This document shows positions 18,329 to 27,619 of a stretch of DNA of 64,000 nucleotides, one piece after another; positions within the stretch are counted from its first letter, which is position 1, and every line of letters starts with the position of its first letter. Made by a program: the position numbers and the translations under genes. The DNA is from WHSW01 sp963781265 (GTDB lineage Bacteria > Actinomycetota > Thermoleophilia > Solirubrobacterales > 70-9): contig CAWAFH010000012.1 of NCBI GenBank assembly GCA_963781265.1, positions 266,149-330,148 on the forward strand. The letters are read 5' to 3'. Under the pieces are notes generated by a model that saw only the letters and a program-made list of their open reading frames with translations, did not search any database and was not told the origin of the DNA.

Positions 18329-20422
18329 ATGCCGCGCCCGAGCCGCCTCGACGCCTCGATCGCGACTCTCGACGGGGTCGGCCCGAAGCTCGCCGAGGCC
18401 GCGGCCGCCATCGGCATCGAGACGATCGGCGACCTGCTCTGGCACGTTCCGCACGGCCACCGCGACCGCGCCGACGTGCGCGAGGTCGCCGACCTGCGCA
18501 TCGGCGAGCAGGCGACCGTGATGGTCGACGTGCGCTCGGCACGGGTGCGCCCGACCCGGCGTCGCAACCTGCGCCTGGTCGAGGCGGCGGTCGCCGACCA
18601 CAGCGGCCCGATGAAGGCGGTCTGGTTCAACCAGGCCTACCTCGCCGAGCGCCTGCGGCCCGGGACGCGGCTGCTGCTCAACGGCAAGCTCGACCGCTCC
18701 GGCTTCCGGGTCGCAACTCACGAGATCGTCTCCGGCGGCGTCGCGCCGGCCTCGGGGCTGCACACGACCGGGATCGTCCCGGTCCACAACGCGACCCGGG
18801 AGCTCTCGGCGAAGCGGCTGCGCGAATGGATCTGGCAGGCCGTCGAGCGCGCCGGCGACGCGATCGAGGCGCTGCCGGCGGAACTGCGCGCGCGCCGCCG
18901 TCTCGGCGCCGAGGCCGACGCGCTGCGCTGCGCCCACTTCCCCGAGTCGCCCGAGCAGGCCGAGGCGGCGCGCGCCAAGCTCGCGTTCGAGGAGCTGTGC
19001 CTGCATCAGGCGGCGCTCGCCGCGCGCCGCGACAGGCGCCGCGACTCACGCCCGGGCATCGCGTTCGAGCCGGCGGGCGAGCTGGTCGCCGGCTGGCTCG
19101 CGGCGCTGCCGTTCGAGCCCACGGCCGGCCAGCGGCGCGCGTTCGAGGAGATCGACGAAGACCTCGCCGCCGGGCGGCCGATGCAGCGCCTGCTGATGGG
19201 CGACGTCGGCTCGGGCAAGACGGTGGTCGCCGTCTACACGATGCTGCGAGCGCTCGAGAACGGCCATCAGGCTGCGCTGATGGCGCCGACCGAGACGCTG
19301 GCCGAGCAGCACGCCAACACGCTCGACCGGCTGCTGGCGGCCGACGCGCTCGGGGCGATCGGGTTCGCGCTGCTGACCGGGGCGACCACCGCGACGCGAC
19401 GCCGCGAGACGCTCGATCGCCTCGCGAGCGGCGAGCTCGGGATGGTCGTCGGGACCCACGCGCTGATCGAGCCCGACGTCCGGTTCGCCGGACTGGCGGT
19501 CTGCATCGTCGACGAGCAGCACCGCTTCGGGGTTCGCCAGCGCGCCGCGCTCGACGCCAAGGGGCCGGGCGAGGCGGCGCCGCACGTCCTGCACATGACC
19601 GCGACCCCGATCCCGCGGACGCTCTCGCTGACGGCCTACGGGGACCTCGACGCCACCACGATCCGCGAGCTGCCCGCCGGGCGCCGGCCGGTGAAGACGT
19701 GGGTGGTGGGAGAGGAGAAGCGCGCCGGCGCCTACGGGTTCATCCGCGATCGCCTGCGCGAGGGACGCCAGGCCTACGTCGTCTGCCCGCTGGTCTCCGA
19801 CTCCGAGAAGCTGCGGGCGAAGGCCGCGGCGGTGGAGGCCGAGCGGTTGCGCGCGGGGGAGCTGCGCGATTTCCGGGTCGGCCTGCTGCACGGCCAGATG
19901 TCGTCGCGCGAGAAGGCGGCCGAGATGGAGGCGTTCGCCGCGGGCGAGATCGACGTGCTGGTCGCGACGACGGTGATCGAGGTCGGGATCGACGTCGCCA
20001 ACGCGACCGTGATGCTGATCGAAGGGGCGGAGCGGTTCGGGCTGTCGCAGCTTCATCAGCTGCGTGGCCGCGTGGGACGCGGCGCGCACGAGAGCCAGTG
20101 CATCCTGTTCGCCGAGGCCGAGGGCCCGCTGGTGAAGCGGCGGATGGAGGCGATCGAGCGCTCCAGCGACGGCTTCGAGCTCGCCGAGGTCGATCTCGTG
20201 CTGCGCGGCGAGGGGGAGGTGCTCGGCACCCTCCAGAGCGGCCTGCCGCGCTATCGCGTCGCGCAGCTGCCCGACGACGCCGACCTGCTCGCCGCCGCGC
20301 GGGCCGAGGTGCAGGAGATGCTCGCCCGCCACGGCAGCCTCGACGCGCCCGAGCTCGGGCCGCTGCTGGACGCCGCCCGCGCCCGCTTCGGCGACGAGCG
20401 GACGACGGGAATCGCGGCATGA
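18329..20422 (+). CDS. recG: ATP-dependent DNA helicase RecG
   Basis: RecG remodels stalled forks and branched DNA. The 697-residue protein has an N-terminal wedge/OB domain (LDGVGPKLAEAAAAIGI, then about residues 60-160). Helicase motifs follow: GDVGSGKT, APTETLAEQH, DEQHRFGV, MTATPIPRTL, and the motif VI region HQLRGRVGRG with ATTVIEVGIDV. I chose ATG 18329, preceded by GCGGAG. An in-frame GTG at 18254 lies 9 bases after TACCCT (18239-18244) and would add 25 residues that do not look conserved. It is followed by rsmD in an ATGA overlap. Confidence 0.94.
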   Translation: MPRPSRLDASIATLDGVGPKLAEAAAAIGIETIGDLLWHVPHGHRDRADVREVADLRIGEQATVMVDVRSARVRPTRRRNLRLVEAAVADHSGPMKAVWFNQAYLAERLRPGTRLLLNGKLDRSGFRVATHEIVSGGVAPASGLHTTGIVPVHNATRELSAKRLREWIWQAVERAGDAIEALPAELRARRRLGAEADALRCAHFPESPEQAEAARAKLAFEELCLHQAALAARRDRRRDSRPGIAFEPAGELVAGWLAALPFEPTAGQRRAFEEIDEDLAAGRPMQRLLMGDVGSGKTVVAVYTMLRALENGHQAALMAPTETLAEQHANTLDRLLAADALGAIGFALLTGATTATRRRETLDRLASGELGMVVGTHALIEPDVRFAGLAVCIVDEQHRFGVRQRAALDAKGPGEAAPHVLHMTATPIPRTLSLTAYGDLDATTIRELPAGRRPVKTWVVGEEKRAGAYGFIRDRLREGRQAYVVCPLVSDSEKLRAKAAAVEAERLRAGELRDFRVGLLHGQMSSREKAAEMEAFAAGEIDVLVATTVIEVGIDVANATVMLIEGAERFGLSQLHQLRGRVGRGAHESQCILFAEAEGPLVKRRMEAIERSSDGFELAEVDLVLRGEGEVLGTLQSGLPRYRVAQLPDDADLLAAARAEVQEMLARHGSLDAPELGPLLDAARARFGDERTTGIAA

Positions 20423-20948
20423 GGATTGTCGGTGGGAGATTGGGAGGGCGCAGGCTGAGCCCCCCGCCGAAGGGCTCGCTCGACGTGCGCCCGACCTCCG
20501 ACCGCGCCCGCGAGACGCTCTTCGCCGTGCTCGGCGACGTCTCGGACCTCAGCGTCCTCGACCTCTTCTGCGGCACGGGGGCGCTCGCCCTCGAGGCGAT
20601 CTCGCGCGGCGCGGACTCCGCGGTGCTGGTCGATCGAGCGCCGGCGCTGGCGCGGCGCAACGCCGAGCAGCTCGGGATCGCGAACCGCTGCGAGGTGGTC
20701 CGGTCGGACGCGATTCGCTATCTGGAGCGCAGCGACGAGCGCTTCGGGCTGATCTTCTGCGACCCGCCGTATAAACTCGCCGACCGCCTTGGCCCGCAGC
20801 TCGCGAAACATCTGCCACCGCGCCTCGCGAAGTACGCGCGCCTCGTGGTCGAGAGCTCGGCGCGCAGCCCGCTCGAGGTCGATCTGCCCAAGCTCGAGCT
20901 CGCCGACGAGCGGCGGGTCGGCGAGGCCCTGATCAGGATCTATCGCAA

Positions 20949-20952
<4 letters not shown>
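20419..20952 (+). CDS. rsmD: 16S rRNA (guanine-966-N2) methyltransferase
   Basis: The 177-residue protein has the RsmD opening MRIVGGRLGGRRL, the PTSDRARETLF motif, SAM-binding LDLFCGTGALALEAISRG and catalytic DPPY. It methylates 16S rRNA in the assembling 30S head. It overlaps recG upstream and coaD downstream by four bases each (ATGA), a conserved recG-rsmD-coaD trio. Confidence 0.95.
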
Positions 20953-21443
<491 letters not shown>

Positions 21444-21540
21444 GGCCCGGTCGTGGGTGGGAAGGAGCTTGCAGAAGCGCACCGAAACCCGCCCCTAGCA
21501 GCCCTTCCATGCCGGGCCGCGTAAGCTTCCACTCCAGCTT

Positions 21541-22008
21541 ATGGACGTCCTGGTCCTCATTGACAAGCTCGACGACCTGATCCACAACGCGCGGCCGGTG
21601 CCGCTGACGGATCAGGTGCGTGTCGATCGCGAGGAGATCTACGATCTCCTCGATCAGATGCGTGCCACGATCCCGGAGGAGATCAAGCAGGCGCGCTGGA
21701 TCGTCAAGGAGCGCCAGGAGATGCTCGCCGAGGCCAAGCGCGAGGCCGAGCGCGTCGTCAAGGAGGCCCGCGACCAGCAGGAGCGCCTGATCTCCGACGA
21801 GGAGGTCTACAAGCAGGCCGAGCGCGCCGCCGAGGAGATCATCGAGGACGCCCGCGAGACCGAGCGCCAGATTCGCCTCGGCGCCGAGGACTACGCGGAC
21901 GAGATCCTCTCCACGCTCGAGGTCAACCTCGAGAAGTTCCTCTCCGCCGTGCAGCGTGGCCGCGACCGGCTCGCCGGCCGCGACGACGAACCTGTCGAGG
22001 TCGGCTAG
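21541..22008 (+). CDS. DivIVA/SepIVA-like coiled-coil protein
   Basis: The 155-residue protein is nearly all charged helix. It begins MDVLVLIDKLDDLIHNARPVPLTDQVRVD, followed by a long coiled coil (about residues 35-140) dense in Glu, Arg and Ala. This matches the actinobacterial SepIVA-like family; mycobacterial SepIVA acts in septation and envelope growth and is encoded near DUF177 and rnc, as here. It could instead be an ATP-synthase-b-like coil without function in ATP synthesis. TAAGCT (21522-21527) may be its -10. Confidence 0.72.
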   Translation: MDVLVLIDKLDDLIHNARPVPLTDQVRVDREEIYDLLDQMRATIPEEIKQARWIVKERQEMLAEAKREAERVVKEARDQQERLISDEEVYKQAERAAEEIIEDARETERQIRLGAEDYADEILSTLEVNLEKFLSAVQRGRDRLAGRDDEPVEVG

Positions 22009-22019
22009 CGCTTAGGTTT

Positions 22020-22041
22020 CTCCCGGTTGTCCAACCGGGAG
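22020..22041. promoter_or_regulatory. Perfect palindrome covering the ribosome-binding site of the next gene
   Basis: Two 10-base arms (22020-22029 and 22032-22041) are perfectly complementary with a 2-base centre. TAGGTT (22013-22018) just upstream looks like a -10. The Shine-Dalgarno GGGAGG (22037-22042) lies in the right arm, so the element could be a DNA operator or an RNA hairpin that hides the ribosome site. Confidence 0.5.
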
Positions 22042-22047
22042 GTTCAC

Positions 22048-22749
22048 GTGAGCGAGCGGTGGTTCTCGGACGAGGAGCTGGCCGCGATGGCGCGGCCGAC
22101 GATGGAACGCGCGATCGAGGCGATCGAGGCCGGTGACGCCGACGAGGCGAAGCGGCTGTGCGAGGCGATGAAGTGGGAGTCGCAGTTCATGCACGACCTG
22201 CTCGTCGACGGGGTCGCCGGGCTGATCTCGTTCGTGAAGGAGAAGCTTGGCGACGACGGCGTCGAGGAGGCGTGGGAGTACTCGCTCGAGCGCTCGTGGC
22301 GCAAGCCGGTCGAGACGATCGACAAGCTCGACCGCAGGACCGTCGCCGAGTCCCTGGCGGCGACCTGGCGCGCGCATTCGACCAGCGGCGTCGGTCCCAA
22401 CCCCGGCGCGTTCGCGATCGACGAGGACGAGGAGAAGCTGACCTTCACGATGAACCCGTGCGGCTCCGGCCAGCGCCTGTGGCGAAACCGCCGCTATGGC
22501 CCGGACGGGTGGGGGGTGACCGACGAGGCGCACGACTGGAGCTACGGCCGCGAGGGCTTCCCCCTGTACTGCACCCACTGCGCGTTCATGAACGAGACGC
22601 TGCCGATCCGCTGGATCGGCCATCCGGTCTATCCCTCGGACCCGCCCGAGGACTTCGACCGGGATCCGTGCACCTGGTACTGGTACAAGGACCCGGCCGA
22701 GATCCCCGAGCGCCACTTCTCGCGCCATGGGCTCGAGCGCGGCGACTGA
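22048..22749 (+). CDS. Unknown protein rich in Trp and Cys, possible metal binding
   Basis: The 233-residue protein is not one I can name. It has an acidic helical N-terminal half and a C-terminal half with NPCGSGQRLW, a CTHC pair (FPLYCTHCAFMNE), and many Trp, Tyr and His residues (CTWYWYKDPAE, ERHFSRHG), which suggests a metal site. I chose GTG 22048 because GGGAGG lies 5 bases upstream; a longer TTG start at 22027 would lie inside the palindrome. It overlaps the next gene by 23 bases. Confidence 0.65.
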   Translation: MSERWFSDEELAAMARPTMERAIEAIEAGDADEAKRLCEAMKWESQFMHDLLVDGVAGLISFVKEKLGDDGVEEAWEYSLERSWRKPVETIDKLDRRTVAESLAATWRAHSTSGVGPNPGAFAIDEDEEKLTFTMNPCGSGQRLWRNRRYGPDGWGVTDEAHDWSYGREGFPLYCTHCAFMNETLPIRWIGHPVYPSDPPEDFDRDPCTWYWYKDPAEIPERHFSRHGLERGD

Positions 22750-23734
22750 GCCCCCCGACCCGGCCGCCGTGCGGACGGTCCTCGCCGCGGCCGGCGAGGA
22801 CCCGGGCGAGCTCTCGCTGAGCGAGATCGAGGGCGGCGCCTCGCGCCAGACGTTCGCGGTCGAGGCTCAGGGAGAGCCGCGCTTCGTGCTGCGGCGCGAG
22901 CCCGCCGAGGGAATGTCGTTCGCCTCGCTGGAGCTCGAGCTGCGCGCGATCGCCGCCGCCGACCTCGCCGGCGTGCCGGTCGCGCGCACGGTGGTCGCCG
23001 AGCCGGCGGGAGGCGCCTTCGGGGCGGGGGCCGGCTACCTGATGGAGTTCGTCGCCGGGACCTCGGTCGCGCCGCGGGTGTTGCGGCGTGAGGAGCTGGC
23101 GACCGCGCGAGAGCGGCTGCCCGGCCAGCTCGCCTCGGCCCTGGCCCAGATCCACTCGGTCGCCGCCGGCTCGGTCGAGGGCCTGGCCCCGAGCGTCGAC
23201 CCGGCGCTCGAGGCCTGCGAGCTGTGGGCGGCGGCGCTGGACGAGCTCGGCGAGCCGCTGCCGGCGGTCGAGGCGGGGCTGCGCCGGCTGCGGCTCGACC
23301 GTCCGCCCGCGGTCGCTCCGACCCTCGTCCACGGCGACTTCCGGCTCGGCAACCTGATCGTCGACGAGCACGGCCTCGCCGCGGTGATCGACTGGGAGCT
23401 CTGCCACGCGGGCGATCCGGTCGAGGACCTGGCCTGGCTGACGATCCGCTCGTGGCGGTTCGGCAACGACGAGCTGCCGGTCGCGGGCGTGGGGGAGATG
23501 GAGCCGTTCCTGGCCGCCTACGAGGCGGCGGGCGGCGCGCGGCCCGACCCCGAACGGCTGCGCTGGTGGTCGGCGATGGGGAACGTGAAGTGGGCGGTGA
23601 TCTGCGCCCGCCAGGCCCACGACCACCTGACCGGCGCCCGGCCGTCCGCCGAGCTCGCCTCGCTCGGGCGGCGGATCTGCGAGCCCGAGTGGGACCTGCT
23701 GGGACTGCTGGCGCCGGCGGGGGGTGTGCCGTAG
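22727..23734 (+). CDS. Phosphotransferase family protein (APH/ACAD10-like)
   Basis: The 335-residue protein has the aminoglycoside phosphotransferase fold. The catalytic loop HGDFRLGNLIV and the metal-binding VIDWELCHAGDPVEDLAWL are intact, and the N-terminal lobe has GGASRQTFAV. Members of this branch often sit beside acyl-CoA dehydrogenases and may act on hydroxyacyl-CoA or small alcohols, not antibiotics. The start lies within the preceding gene; the next gene starts on the last base of its stop. Confidence 0.85.
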   Translation: MGSSAATEPPDPAAVRTVLAAAGEDPGELSLSEIEGGASRQTFAVEAQGEPRFVLRREPAEGMSFASLELELRAIAAADLAGVPVARTVVAEPAGGAFGAGAGYLMEFVAGTSVAPRVLRREELATARERLPGQLASALAQIHSVAAGSVEGLAPSVDPALEACELWAAALDELGEPLPAVEAGLRRLRLDRPPAVAPTLVHGDFRLGNLIVDEHGLAAVIDWELCHAGDPVEDLAWLTIRSWRFGNDELPVAGVGEMEPFLAAYEAAGGARPDPERLRWWSAMGNVKWAVICARQAHDHLTGARPSAELASLGRRICEPEWDLLGLLAPAGGVP

Positions 23735-24084
23735 TGCAGGACCGGCCGACCGCCCCCGAGTTGCTCGACGCGATGGCGGCGAAGCTGTTCGGCGAGGTGC
23801 GCGACTGGGTGCCGCGCGAGCGCCGCTTCCAGATCCTGGTCCTGGCCAACCTGTGCGCCGTGATCGCCCGCGAGCTGCGAGCGGGGGACGCTCCCGACGA
23901 GGCCGATCTCGCGTTGTTCCGCGAGCTGGGGGGCGAGGGGGCCGATTCCCGTGCGGCCGCCGCCGATCTCGCGCGGAAGATCCGCGAGGGCCGGCTCGAC
24001 GACCACCTCGACGCCGCGATCGCCGGACTGCGCGAGCACGTGCGCCGCAAGCTCGACGTGGCCCGCCCGGGCTACGCCGACTAG
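23734..24084 (+). CDS. DUF6285-like small helical protein
   Basis: The 116-residue protein starts at GTG 23734, sharing one base with the stop of the phosphotransferase gene. It is mostly helical (ELLDAMAAKLFGEVRDWVP, then RRFQILVLANLCAVIAREL) and matches my memory of the DUF6285 family, which is regularly found after such phosphotransferases. The pair probably works together; the reaction is unknown. Confidence 0.7.
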   Translation: MQDRPTAPELLDAMAAKLFGEVRDWVPRERRFQILVLANLCAVIARELRAGDAPDEADLALFRELGGEGADSRAAAADLARKIREGRLDDHLDAAIAGLREHVRRKLDVARPGYAD

Positions 24085-24098
24085 ACCGGCGACCGCGC

Positions 24099-24905
24099 TT
24101 ACAGCTCGGTCTCGTGCTCCCCGGCGCGACCGGCGTCGGTCTTGTCGTAGAAACGGCCGAGCAGCTCCATCGTCTCCTCGGGGTCCGCGCACGTGTAGGC
24201 GTTCCACGCCTCGGTGCGCAGCTGGAAGTCGAGCGGCTGGCCGATCACATCGAGGATCGTCCGCTTGGCCGAGCGCACCGCACGCTGTGAGTTGCGGAGG
24301 ATCTGGCGCGCGACCTGCTCGGCCTCGTCCAGCAGCTCGTCGTGCGGGACGACCTTGGTCACGAGCCCCCACTGCAGGGCCTGGGCCGCGTCGACCGGCT
24401 CCGCGGTCAGCAGCATGTGCGAGGCGACCGAGGTGCCGCATGCGTTGACCAGCCGCACGAGCCCGCCGTCCCCATGGTGGTAGCCGCGGCGCGCCTCGAA
24501 CGAACCGAACATCGCGCGGTCGGAGGCGATCCGCACATCGCACGCGAGCGCCGTCTCGAGCCCGCCGGCCAGCGCCCAGCCGTTGACCGCGGCGACGATC
24601 GGCTTCTCGAGCCGGTGCATGCCGCGCGTGAACCCGTTCAGCCCGAGCTCGACGATCTCGCGGATCTCGCGCGGGCTCGAGTTCTCGATGATCGGCGGGA
24701 TGTAGGTCTTGAGATCGGCCCCGGCGCAAAAGGCCTCGCCCGCGCCCGTGAGAACCGCGACGTCGACCGAGTCGTCGTCGCGGAAGTCCGCCCACGTCTC
24801 GATCATCAGCCGATGGACGTCGGGGTCGATCGCGTTGCGCGCCTCGGGACGGTTGATCGTCACCCAGGCGATCCGGTCGCGCTTCTCGTACAGGACCTTG
24901 CTCAT
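24099..24905 (-). CDS. Enoyl-CoA hydratase/isomerase family protein
   Basis: The 268-residue crotonase-fold protein has the CoA-binding AVLTGAGEAFCAGADLK and the oxyanion-hole region VNGWALAGGLETALACDVRIA. Of the two catalytic Glu of true enoyl-CoA hydratases, the region around FEARRGYHHGDGGLVRLV does not clearly keep both, so it may be another crotonase activity. The gene begins two bases after the stop of the upstream methyltransferase gene, which indicates an operon. Confidence 0.85.
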   Translation of the reverse strand: MSKVLYEKRDRIAWVTINRPEARNAIDPDVHRLMIETWADFRDDDSVDVAVLTGAGEAFCAGADLKTYIPPIIENSSPREIREIVELGLNGFTRGMHRLEKPIVAAVNGWALAGGLETALACDVRIASDRAMFGSFEARRGYHHGDGGLVRLVNACGTSVASHMLLTAEPVDAAQALQWGLVTKVVPHDELLDEAEQVARQILRNSQRAVRSAKRTILDVIGQPLDFQLRTEAWNAYTCADPEETMELLGRFYDKTDAGRAGEHETEL

Positions 24906-24907
24906 CG

Positions 24908-25489
24908 TCACCTCGTCGTCAACTCGTACACGGCGCGGATCACCGCGAGGTCGTCGGCCTCCCAGACCACCTCGCCCTGGCACCAGTCCGCCTGATCGGC
25001 GGCCGGCGACGGAAAGTCGAGGCCCTCGGTGAGCGACGCGACGCGCTGGTCGTCGCCGACCTCGACGACGTCGCCGATCACCAGCGAGCGGGCCTCCGTG
25101 CGCACGCGGCGAAACAGGTCGCGCTTGCCGTCGGCGTCGAGGTGGTGGACCGAGAGCACGGCGATCACCAGATCCCACGGGCCGTCGGGGAGCGGATCCT
25201 CCATGCGGCCGAGGCGCAGGTCCTCCCAGCCGAGCTGGCGGGCGCGAAAGACCATCTCGGGGGTCGAGTCGAGGCCGGTGATCCGCACCTCGGGATAGCG
25301 GTCGAGCAGCCGTTGCGTGGTCTCGGCCGTGCCGAAGCCGAGCTCGAGGACCCGCCTCGGCGCGAACGGGATCGCCTCGATCGTGCGCCGCTGCAGCTCG
25401 TCGTAGCGGGGGATATCGGCGCGGATCATGTCCGCGTACGTCTCCGGGGTGAAGTGAAATTGGCCGCGGGGCTCGTCGGCGGTGTTCAT
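24908..25489 (-). CDS. Class I SAM-dependent methyltransferase
   Basis: The 193-residue protein has the SAM motif I RVLELGFGTAETTQRLL and acidic motif II ITGLDSTPEMV. It also has a post-motif III LSVHHLDADGKRDLFRRV. Substrate unknown; it may act on a small molecule. ATG 25489 gives a normal length; the longer reading from 25579 runs into the divergent DUF177 gene. It is first in a two-gene minus-strand operon with the enoyl-CoA hydratase. Confidence 0.83.
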   Translation of the reverse strand: MNTADEPRGQFHFTPETYADMIRADIPRYDELQRRTIEAIPFAPRRVLELGFGTAETTQRLLDRYPEVRITGLDSTPEMVFRARQLGWEDLRLGRMEDPLPDGPWDLVIAVLSVHHLDADGKRDLFRRVRTEARSLVIGDVVEVGDDQRVASLTEGLDFPSPAADQADWCQGEVVWEADDLAVIRAVYELTTR

Positions 25490-25520
25490 TCGCGTCGCTA
25501 ACCTCGGTTCAGGATCGGCA

Positions 25521-26033
25521 ATGGCGGCGTATACAACCATCGAGCTCATCCGGGTCGCGCCCAGCCCCGGAGACGGCAAGCGGCTGGAGCTCGCGCTCGA
25601 GCCGGGCGAGGTGCGTCTCGGCGACGACGTCTACGTGCTCGATCCGGCCGCGGTGAACGCGCGGCTGGAGGTCTCGCACGCCGCCGCCGGCTTCGCGATG
25701 CGGCTCTCCTTCGCGGCTGAGCTTGCCGGTCCGTGCATGCGGTGCCTGGCCCCGGCGCGGATCGGAATCGAGGTCGAGGCCCGCGAGATCGACCAGCCCG
25801 GGACCGACGACGAGGAGCTGCGCAGCCCCTACGTCACCGAGGGGCTGCTCGACCTGACCGCGTGGGGCCACGACGCGCTCGCGCTGGCGCTGCCGCAGCG
25901 CATTCTCTGCCGCCCGGATTGCGCCGGCCTGTGCGCCGTCTGCGGCGAGTCGCTCAACGACGCCGAGCCGGGTGCGCACGACCACCCGCGCGAGCCCGAC
26001 CCGAGGTGGGCGAAGCTCCGCGAGCTTCAGTGA
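25521..26033 (+). CDS. DUF177 (YceD) family protein
   Basis: The 170-residue protein has the DUF177 core with CMRCLAPARI near residue 73 and a C-terminal cysteine cluster (CRPDCAGLCAVCGESLN). YceD-family proteins are linked to 23S rRNA accumulation and are almost always encoded just before rpmF, as here. TAACCT (25499-25504) may be the -10 and AGGAT lies before the ATG. Confidence 0.9.
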   Translation: MAAYTTIELIRVAPSPGDGKRLELALEPGEVRLGDDVYVLDPAAVNARLEVSHAAAGFAMRLSFAAELAGPCMRCLAPARIGIEVEAREIDQPGTDDEELRSPYVTEGLLDLTAWGHDALALALPQRILCRPDCAGLCAVCGESLNDAEPGAHDHPREPDPRWAKLRELQ

Positions 26034-26075
26034 GGTCTCCGCTGCGGCGCAAGTAGCTACCATTCCGCGTCGCCC

Positions 26076-26276
26076 ATGGCCGTACCGAAGAAGCGACAGT
26101 CCTCGACCCGGCGTGACAAGCGCCGGGCCACGCACACCGCGGCGAAGCCGCGCCTCAACGAGTGCCCGCGCTGCCACAGCCCGCGCCTTCCCCACCGCGT
26201 GTGCCCGGTCTGCGGCACGTACGCAGGGCGCGAGGTGATCTCGCACGAGATCGGCGAACCCGACTCGGAGGCCTAG
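26076..26276 (+). CDS. rpmF: 50S ribosomal protein L32
   Basis: The 66-residue protein has the typical MAVPKKRQSSTRRDKRRATH start and two CxxC zinc pairs (CPRC, CPVC). It lies between DUF177 and plsX, the standard order. TACCAT (26058-26063) lies 12 bases upstream of the ATG. Confidence 0.97.
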   Translation: MAVPKKRQSSTRRDKRRATHTAAKPRLNECPRCHSPRLPHRVCPVCGTYAGREVISHEIGEPDSEA

Positions 26277-26293
26277 TGAGGCGGAGCCCGCAG

Positions 26294-26328
26294 GGCGAAG
26301 CCGAGCCGCGCCGCTGTTGAGGCGCCTG
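26294..26328 (-). repeat. 35-bp dispersed repeat, copy 1
   Basis: This 35-bp stretch matches the reverse complement of 35989-36023 at 33 of 35 positions (core CAGGCGCCTCAACAGCGGCG read on the minus strand). It lies between rpmF and plsX and ends 8 bases before the plsX ATG, so it carries the region where a ribosome site would be. Confidence 0.7.
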
Positions 26329-26336
26329 GTGTGGGG

Positions 26337-27365
26337 ATGACAACCGTCGCCCTCGACGGCCGCGGGGCCGAGCGGGGGGCCGAGACGATCGTCGCCGGCA
26401 CCCGCGCAGCAGCCGCCGACGGGATCCGCGTCCGCGTCTTCGGCGATCCGGCGCAGCTCGCCGCCCTCGACGGGGTCGCCGGGGTCGAGCTGATCGACGC
26501 CCCCGACGCGATCACCAACGACGAGGACCCGGTCGGGGCGGTCCGCGGGACCCCGAACGCGTCGATCGTGCTCGCCGCGGCCGACGTCGCCGCGGGCAAC
26601 TCCGACGCGGTGGCCAGCGCCGGTCCCACCGGGGCGACGATGACCGCCGCGCTCTTCGCGCTCAAGCGCATGCAGGGCGTCCGCCGCCCGGCACTTGCCC
26701 TGCAGCTGGTCTCCCCGGCGCGCGACGGGCGGCCGACGGTGCTGCTCGACGTCGGTGCCAACGCGGAGGTCCGGCCCGCCGACCTGGTCCAGTTCGCCTA
26801 TCTGGGCGCCGCCTTCAGCGAGGCGGTGCTCGGGGTCGCGAGGCCACGGGTCGCCTTGCTCTCGGTCGGCGAGGAGTCGAAGAAGGGGACCGCCGACGTG
26901 GTCAGCGCACACGCCGAGCTCACCGGCGCCGCCGAGATCGACTTCCGCGGCAACGTCGAGGGCCGCGACCTGCTCGGCGACGCCGCCGACGTGATCGTCA
27001 CCGACGGGTTCACCGGCAACGTCGCCCTGAAGACGATCGAGGGCACCGCCCGAACGGTGGCCGACGCGGTCGGCGAGGCCGCTCGCTCGAACCCGGTCGC
27101 GGCGGTCGGCGGGTTGCTGCTGCGCCCGGCCCTCGGCGGGCTGCGCCGGCGCCTGGACCCCGACACGACCGGCGGCGCGATCCTGCTCGGCCTGCGCGGC
27201 GTCGCCGTCGTCGGCCACGGCAGCTCCGGCGCCGAGGGGATCGCGAACGCGATCCGTCTCGCCGCCCGCTCGGTCGAGGTCGGCGCGGTCGATCGGACCG
27301 CGGAACTACTTGCCCGCTCCGGGACGACCCGAGGCGCAATGCGTGATAGGAAGGAGGCGCAATGA
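26337..27365 (+). CDS. plsX: Phosphate acyltransferase PlsX
   Basis: PlsX converts acyl-ACP to acyl-phosphate at the start of phospholipid synthesis. Clear family motifs are present: SAGPTGATMTAALFALKR, LLDVGANAEV, ALLSVGEESKKGT, FRGNVEGRDLL, VTDGFTGNVALKTIEG and GHGSSGAEGIANAI. The N-terminal motif, usually DAMGGDxAP, is changed to DGRGAERGA, which is unusual. ATG 26337 is preferred to GTG 26331. The stop overlaps acpP by four bases. Confidence 0.92.
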   Translation: MTTVALDGRGAERGAETIVAGTRAAAADGIRVRVFGDPAQLAALDGVAGVELIDAPDAITNDEDPVGAVRGTPNASIVLAAADVAAGNSDAVASAGPTGATMTAALFALKRMQGVRRPALALQLVSPARDGRPTVLLDVGANAEVRPADLVQFAYLGAAFSEAVLGVARPRVALLSVGEESKKGTADVVSAHAELTGAAEIDFRGNVEGRDLLGDAADVIVTDGFTGNVALKTIEGTARTVADAVGEAARSNPVAAVGGLLLRPALGGLRRRLDPDTTGGAILLGLRGVAVVGHGSSGAEGIANAIRLAARSVEVGAVDRTAELLARSGTTRGAMRDRKEAQ

Positions 27366-27616
27366 CGACCCTGACCCGAGACCAGGTGCTGGACAAGGTG
27401 CGCGAGCACCTGGCGACCGAGTTCGAGCTCGACGCCAAGGTGATCACCGACGAGACGAGGTTCAAGGAGGATCTCGACGCCGACTCGCTCGACCTCTACG
27501 AGCTCGTGATGGAGCTCGAGGATTCCTACGGGATCACGGTCTCGCGCGAGGACACGGCGAAGATCACCACCGTCGGCGACGCCGTCGACTTCGTGCTCGA
27601 ACGCCTGCCCACGTAG
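27362..27616 (+). CDS. acpP: Acyl carrier protein
   Basis: The 84-residue protein has the phosphopantetheine attachment motif DADSLDLYELVMELED with the modified Ser near residue 41. It carries growing acyl chains for fatty acid synthesis and delivers them to PlsX, encoded immediately upstream in an ATGA overlap. rnc follows three bases after its stop. Confidence 0.96.
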   Translation: MTTLTRDQVLDKVREHLATEFELDAKVITDETRFKEDLDADSLDLYELVMELEDSYGITVSREDTAKITTVGDAVDFVLERLPT

Positions 27617-27619
27617 CTC

